NCBI GenBank assembly: GCA_024278725.1
Contig: JAJRSQ010000365.1
Coordinates: forward strand, 1-16,475
Reading direction: 5' to 3'
Length of the DNA stretch: 16,475 nucleotides
Origin: Chloroflexota bacterium
Lineage (GTDB): Bacteria > Chloroflexota > Anaerolineae > 4572-78
The notes below the pieces were generated by a model. That model saw only the letters and a list, made by a program, of their open reading frames with translations. It had not been told where the DNA came from and did no database searches. The position numbers were made by a program, and so were the translations under genes. Below are positions 14,311 through 16,475 of the stretch, piece after piece (positions within the stretch are counted from its first letter, which is position 1; every line of letters begins with the position of its first letter).

Positions 14311-14583
14311 ATGACTAACATTGAACCACTGGGCGCTCGAGTTCTGGTAAAGATTCTGGAGCAAGAAGCAAAAACCAGCAGCGGCATTCTGTTGCCTGAA
14401 TCCGCCAAAGAAAAACCCCAAGAAGGTATCGTCGAAGCAGTTGGCAATGAAGAAGATATGACCACCGGACTTGCCGTGGGCGATAAAGTGTTGTTTGCCA
14501 AATACAGTGGTACCGAAATTAAACAAGGTGATGACACCTACCTGATTTTGAATGAAGATGATGTGCTGGCGCGTTTGAGCTAA
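14311..14583 (+). CDS. groES: Co-chaperonin GroES (Hsp10)
   Basis: This 90-residue co-chaperonin forms the heptameric lid of GroEL. It opens with IEPLGARVLVKILEQE. The mobile-loop segment is at about residues 19-38 (EAKTSSGILLPESAKEKPQE), with the conserved GIVEAVG after it, then VGDKVLFAKYSGTEI near 57-71 and a normal end (LILNEDDVLARL). It is slightly shorter than the common 94-97 residues. GGAGG (14299-14303) is 7 nt from the start. It is driven by its own promoter and CIRCE. Unusually, a strong terminator follows 28 nt after the stop and no groEL is next to it, so groEL must be elsewhere in the genome. Confidence 0.96.
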   Translation: MTNIEPLGARVLVKILEQEAKTSSGILLPESAKEKPQEGIVEAVGNEEDMTTGLAVGDKVLFAKYSGTEIKQGDDTYLILNEDDVLARLS

Positions 14584-14611
14584 CTCGCATCATCCACAGG
14601 CTGTATTTTTG

Positions 14612-14643
14612 CAGGGGCGGACACAAGTTCGCCCCTGTTTTTT
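14612..14643 (+). terminator. Intrinsic terminator after groES
   Basis: CAGGGGCG (14612-14619) pairs perfectly with CGCCCCTG (14630-14637) around a 10-nt loop, followed by T6. It makes groES monocistronic. Confidence 0.93.
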
Positions 14644-14702
14644 GTGGGAATTCGCCGAAATATTGTAACCAAATTGCGTTTGATGCATCTAATAACATGA
14701 AG

Positions 14703-14718
14703 GGCACGCAGCCGTGCC
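14703..14718 (+). promoter_or_regulatory. Short hairpin in the 5' region of the NifX-like gene
   Basis: GGCACG-CAGC-CGTGCC is a 6-bp perfect stem with a 4-nt loop, 31 nt before the start codon and without a T-tract. It may be a transcript-stabilising or regulatory element. I find no convincing promoter between the groES terminator and this gene; AT-rich sequence near 14663-14695 is the likely place. Confidence 0.35.
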
Positions 14719-14749
14719 GGTGCAAAAATAAAAATCAAACGAGGGCAAT

Positions 14750-15133
14750 ATGAAAATCGCATTTCCGACAAACGATGGTGAAAAAATTTCCGCGCACTTT
14801 GGGCGCGCCGCGCATTTTCTGGTGGTCACAGTGGAAAATGGTGTGGAAACGCACCGCGAATTGCGAGCGAAATCGTATCACGGTGCGCCGAACCAACCAC
14901 ACGGACACGACCACGACCACGACCACAGCGGCATGGTCAGTCCGCTGGCAGATTGTCAGGTGCTGATTGCCGGCGGGATGGGCATCCCGGCTGCGCAAGC
15001 CGTCGAGCACGCCGGGGTGCAGCTCATCCCCACCGGCATCCAAACAATCGATGCCGCGCTGAAAGCATATTTGCAGGATGCACTCACACCGGAACCGAGC
15101 CGAATTCACGTTCCCGGTCATCACGCTCATTGA
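14750..15133 (+). CDS. NifB/NifX-domain (dinitrogenase iron-molybdenum cofactor-type) protein with a His-rich insert
   Basis: This 127-residue protein has the NifX/NifB C-terminal-domain fold, known for binding Fe-S or Fe-Mo clusters in nitrogenase cofactor assembly but also common in non-fixing anaerobes with unclear roles. Family features are the start MKIAFPTNDGEKISAHFGRA, DCQVLIAGGMG (~68-78) and GVQLIPTG-Q-ID-A (~89-103). A metal-binding-like insert with five alternating histidines (HGHDHDHDH, 51-59) sits in the middle, and the protein ends HHAH. There are no nif genes here, so nitrogen fixation should not be assumed; metal or cluster handling is the safer reading. GAGGG (14741-14745) is 4 nt before the start. 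A TlpA-like gene follows after 7 nt. Confidence 0.88.
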   Translation: MKIAFPTNDGEKISAHFGRAAHFLVVTVENGVETHRELRAKSYHGAPNQPHGHDHDHDHSGMVSPLADCQVLIAGGMGIPAAQAVEHAGVQLIPTGIQTIDAALKAYLQDALTPEPSRIHVPGHHAH

Positions 15134-15140
15134 GGTTGCT

Positions 15141-15722
15141 ATGGCACATAAAACACGCAAAAAAGCTCGTGTGCGCTCAAAACAGTGGTTTTACATCAAT
15201 TTTCTGCTGGCAGGGCTGTTAATTGTCGGTGCGGGATTGGGATTCATTTGGGCGAATAAACCGGTCACCTCCGCGGCGACAGTGGCGGCATCGGCGGCGG
15301 ATGCGCCCGTGCGCGCCGCCCCGAATTTCACCCTGAAAACGCTCTCCGGCGAAACCGTCAGCCTCACCGATTATCGCGGGCAAGTGGTGCTGGTCAATTT
15401 CTGGGCATCATGGTGTCCGCCATGTGTGGCGGAGTTGCCGACGCTTCACCAGTTTTATCTGTCGCACAAGTCTGATGGCTTTGTGGTGCTCGCCGTGAAT
15501 GCCGAAGAAAATGAATCAACCATTCGGCAATATATTGAACGGAACGGCTACACCTTCCCGGTGCTGGTCGATTCCGCCGCCACCGCCGCCAATGCCTATG
15601 ATGTCCGCGCCATTCCCGCCAGTTTCATCGTGGATCAAAACGGGAATATCCGGTATATTCATCGCGGCGAAATTGATACCCAAACCCTGAAAACAGTGGT
15701 GGAACCCCTGTTGACTTTTTAG
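15141..15722 (+). CDS. Membrane-anchored TlpA/ResA-like thioredoxin
   Basis: This 193-residue thiol-disulfide oxidoreductase faces the outside of the cytoplasmic membrane. A basic N-terminus (1-15) and one membrane segment (~17-38) act as a signal anchor. A short Ala-rich linker leads into the redoxin domain (~56-193), with PNFTLKTLSGETVSLTDYRG, the active site WCPPC at 91-95 (Cys92, Cys95) and the cis-Pro159 in RAIPASFIVD. In this family such proteins reduce apocytochrome c or maintain extracytoplasmic thiols. The start at 15141 is chosen from GAGG (15132-15135), which overlaps the stop of the preceding gene; upstream in-frame codons would overlap that gene. Co-transcription with the NifX-like gene is very likely. 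Confidence 0.92.
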   Translation: MAHKTRKKARVRSKQWFYINFLLAGLLIVGAGLGFIWANKPVTSAATVAASAADAPVRAAPNFTLKTLSGETVSLTDYRGQVVLVNFWASWCPPCVAELPTLHQFYLSHKSDGFVVLAVNAEENESTIRQYIERNGYTFPVLVDSAATAANAYDVRAIPASFIVDQNGNIRYIHRGEIDTQTLKTVVEPLLTF

Positions 15723-15751
15723 ACGATACCCAATCCGGGTAAAAATATCGT
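15723..15751 (+). terminator. Weak hairpin directly after the TlpA-like gene
   Basis: TACCC (15727-15731)/GGGTA (15737-15741) with outer ACGA/TCGT (15723-15726, 15748-15751) forms an imperfect stem starting right at the stop codon. There is only an A-rich bulge and no clean T-tract, so it is a poor terminator at best. Confidence 0.35.
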
Positions 15752-15753
15752 AT

Positions 15754-15886
15754 CTATACAGGGGGGTCATTGCGAAGCCCGTAGGGCTGAAGCAATCCCC
15801 ACTATTCAACCCGGAGATTGCACCCTTCGGGCATTTTCAACTTCGCTTCGCTCGCAATGATATTTGTCACACTGATGGCTGTATAG
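15754..15886. repeat. Palindromic dispersed repeat (REP/MITE-like), TCATTGCGA type
   Basis: Nested inverted repeats: the outer pair is CTATACAG (15754-15761)/CTGTATAG (15879-15886), the next is TCATTGCGA (15767-15775)/TCGCAATGA (15852-15860), and the inner pair is GCAATC/GATTGC (about 15792-15797 and 15816-15821). The interior contains GAAGC and CTTCGCTTCGCTCGC elements. I recall intergenic repeats built on TCATTGCGA ... GAAGCAATC from several bacterial phyla, including Chloroflexota. No coding capacity is visible, so it is best viewed as a non-autonomous or structural repeat. The sequence after it (15887-15932) carries the OsmC ribosome site. Confidence 0.75.
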
Positions 15887-15932
15887 TCACAAAATATCAT
15901 CCCGAAAAAATAAATTGCAGGAGAATTGACTC

Positions 15933-16340
15933 ATGGAAATGGTTATTGACTTTCCCGGTGGCGCCCGTGTGGACGCCCACTTCGGCGGCTTCACCGTTAA
16001 AACCGACCAAGCCCCGTATGCGGGCGGCGAAGGTTCCGCCCCCGCGCCGTTCAGCGTCTTTTTGGCATCTATCGGCACGTGCGCCGGTATTTATGTGCTG
16101 AGTTTCTGCCAGCACCGTGGCTTGCCCACCGACGACATTCGCATCGTTCAGCGGGTGCAGGGCAATCGTCTCACCGGTATGGTGGACAATATTGAGTTGG
16201 AAATTCAGGTGCCGCCAACCTTCCCCGAAAAATATTATGCCGCGCTGGTGCGCTCCGCCGACCAATGCGCGGTGAAAAAGCATCTGGAAAATCCCCCGAA
16301 ATTTAATGTGCACACGACGGTTGTGGAGCCGGTAGCCTGA
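15933..16340 (+). CDS. OsmC/Ohr-family protein (YhfA-like)
   Basis: This 135-residue OsmC-fold protein belongs to a family of Cys-based peroxide-reducing or stress proteins. The two conserved cysteines are present: Cys50 in ASIGTCAGIYVLSFC and Cys112 in SADQCAVKKHL. A third Cys59 lies near the first. The block PAPFSVFLASIGTC is typical of the YhfA-like branch rather than classical Ohr. Substrate and activity cannot be inferred further. AGGAG (15919-15923) is 9 nt upstream. A 7-bp inverted repeat, GATATTT (15859-15865)/AAATATC (15892-15898), lies just upstream and could be regulatory. The next gene begins directly after its stop. Confidence 0.9.
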   Translation: MEMVIDFPGGARVDAHFGGFTVKTDQAPYAGGEGSAPAPFSVFLASIGTCAGIYVLSFCQHRGLPTDDIRIVQRVQGNRLTGMVDNIELEIQVPPTFPEKYYAALVRSADQCAVKKHLENPPKFNVHTTVVEPVA

Positions 16341-16475
16341 ATGTCGACACCGACACCATCCCCCGTTGAAGCCTTCTGGCGGCGATATTGCGCCCTGCAC
16401 CCCGCCGAAGCCGAGCAGCCCATCCCCGAAGCGTGGGGTTTCGGCGATTCGGCGGCGATGGCGGACGAGTTGGGC
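16341..16475 (+). CDS. ASCH-domain protein, N-terminal fragment (cut by window edge)
   Basis: The frame opens with ATG immediately after the OsmC stop and runs 45 codons to the window end. VEAFWRRYCAL and WGFGDSAAMADELG match the start of ASCH-domain proteins (PUA-like fold; RNA-binding or, in some members, amidohydrolase-type activity). The spacing implies co-transcription with the OsmC gene. The identification rests on the short N-terminal pattern only. Confidence 0.7.
   Translation, partial: MSTPTPSPVEAFWRRYCALHPAEAEQPIPEAWGFGDSAAMADELG

Noticed and set aside
14750..15133. Evidence for nitrogen fixation
   Set aside because: NifX/NifB-domain proteins of this small type occur widely in non-fixing anaerobes, and no other nif gene is present.
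1..16475. CRISPR arrays, tRNA or rRNA genes, transposases, prophage genes
   Set aside because: I looked for regularly spaced repeats, tRNA-like cloverleaf ends and transposase motifs and saw none.

Overview
The window is a gene-dense stretch of bacterial chromosome with moderate GC. I suspect a Chloroflexota (Anaerolineae-like) anaerobe or thermophile, but no ribosomal or other phylogenetic marker is present. The hints are a perfect CIRCE/HrcA heat-shock operator, a lipoprotein-type Liv binding protein, a two-domain protein disulfide oxidoreductase (PDO), apparent selenocysteine use, and a dispersed palindromic repeat of the TCATTGCGA type. TGA is a normal stop in many genes here, so the code is standard.

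Layout. (1) 1-4670, + strand: the end of an ABC efflux operon, with two ATPases overlapping by 4 nt and two paralogous HlyD-type membrane-fusion proteins, closed by a strong terminator that should work in both directions. (2) 4669-6904, - strand: a two-gene unit with an SLC13-type permease carrying two TrkA-C/RCK_C domains, followed by a thioredoxin-like [2Fe-2S] ferredoxin. It has a good promoter and a leader containing an intrinsic terminator just before the start codon, which suggests attenuation or a riboswitch. (3) 7146-8017, + strand: an ECF sigma factor translationally coupled to a ZAS-type zinc-binding anti-sigma factor. A 9-bp inverted repeat lies between the divergent promoters. (4) 8122-13151, + strand: a complete branched-chain amino acid (Liv/HAAT-type) ABC importer, livK-H-M-G-F. 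It has a long structured leader that partly resembles a cobalamin aptamer, a 15-bp hairpin between livK and livH, and a terminator. (5) 13261-14188, + strand: a PDO gene with an in-frame TGA, then a small glutaredoxin. (6) 14311-14583: a monocistronic groES under CIRCE control without groEL. (7) 14750-15722: a NifX/NifB-domain protein with a histidine-rich insert and a membrane-anchored TlpA-like thioredoxin. (8) 15754-15886: a palindromic repeat, then an OsmC-family protein and the start of an ASCH-domain protein.

The most notable signal is at 13696-13698. The TGA replaces exactly the first cysteine of the C-terminal CPYC active site of the PDO, the frame continues with full family similarity to 13914, and a bacterial-SECIS-like hairpin follows directly, with a G in its apical loop. 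I read this as a selenoprotein (UPYC active site, Sec146), not a broken gene. It is paired with a Cys-type glutaredoxin and lies near TlpA and OsmC genes, so 13.2-16.3 kb looks like a thiol-redox neighbourhood. The ECF/ZAS pair could be a thiol-responsive regulator, but that link is inference.
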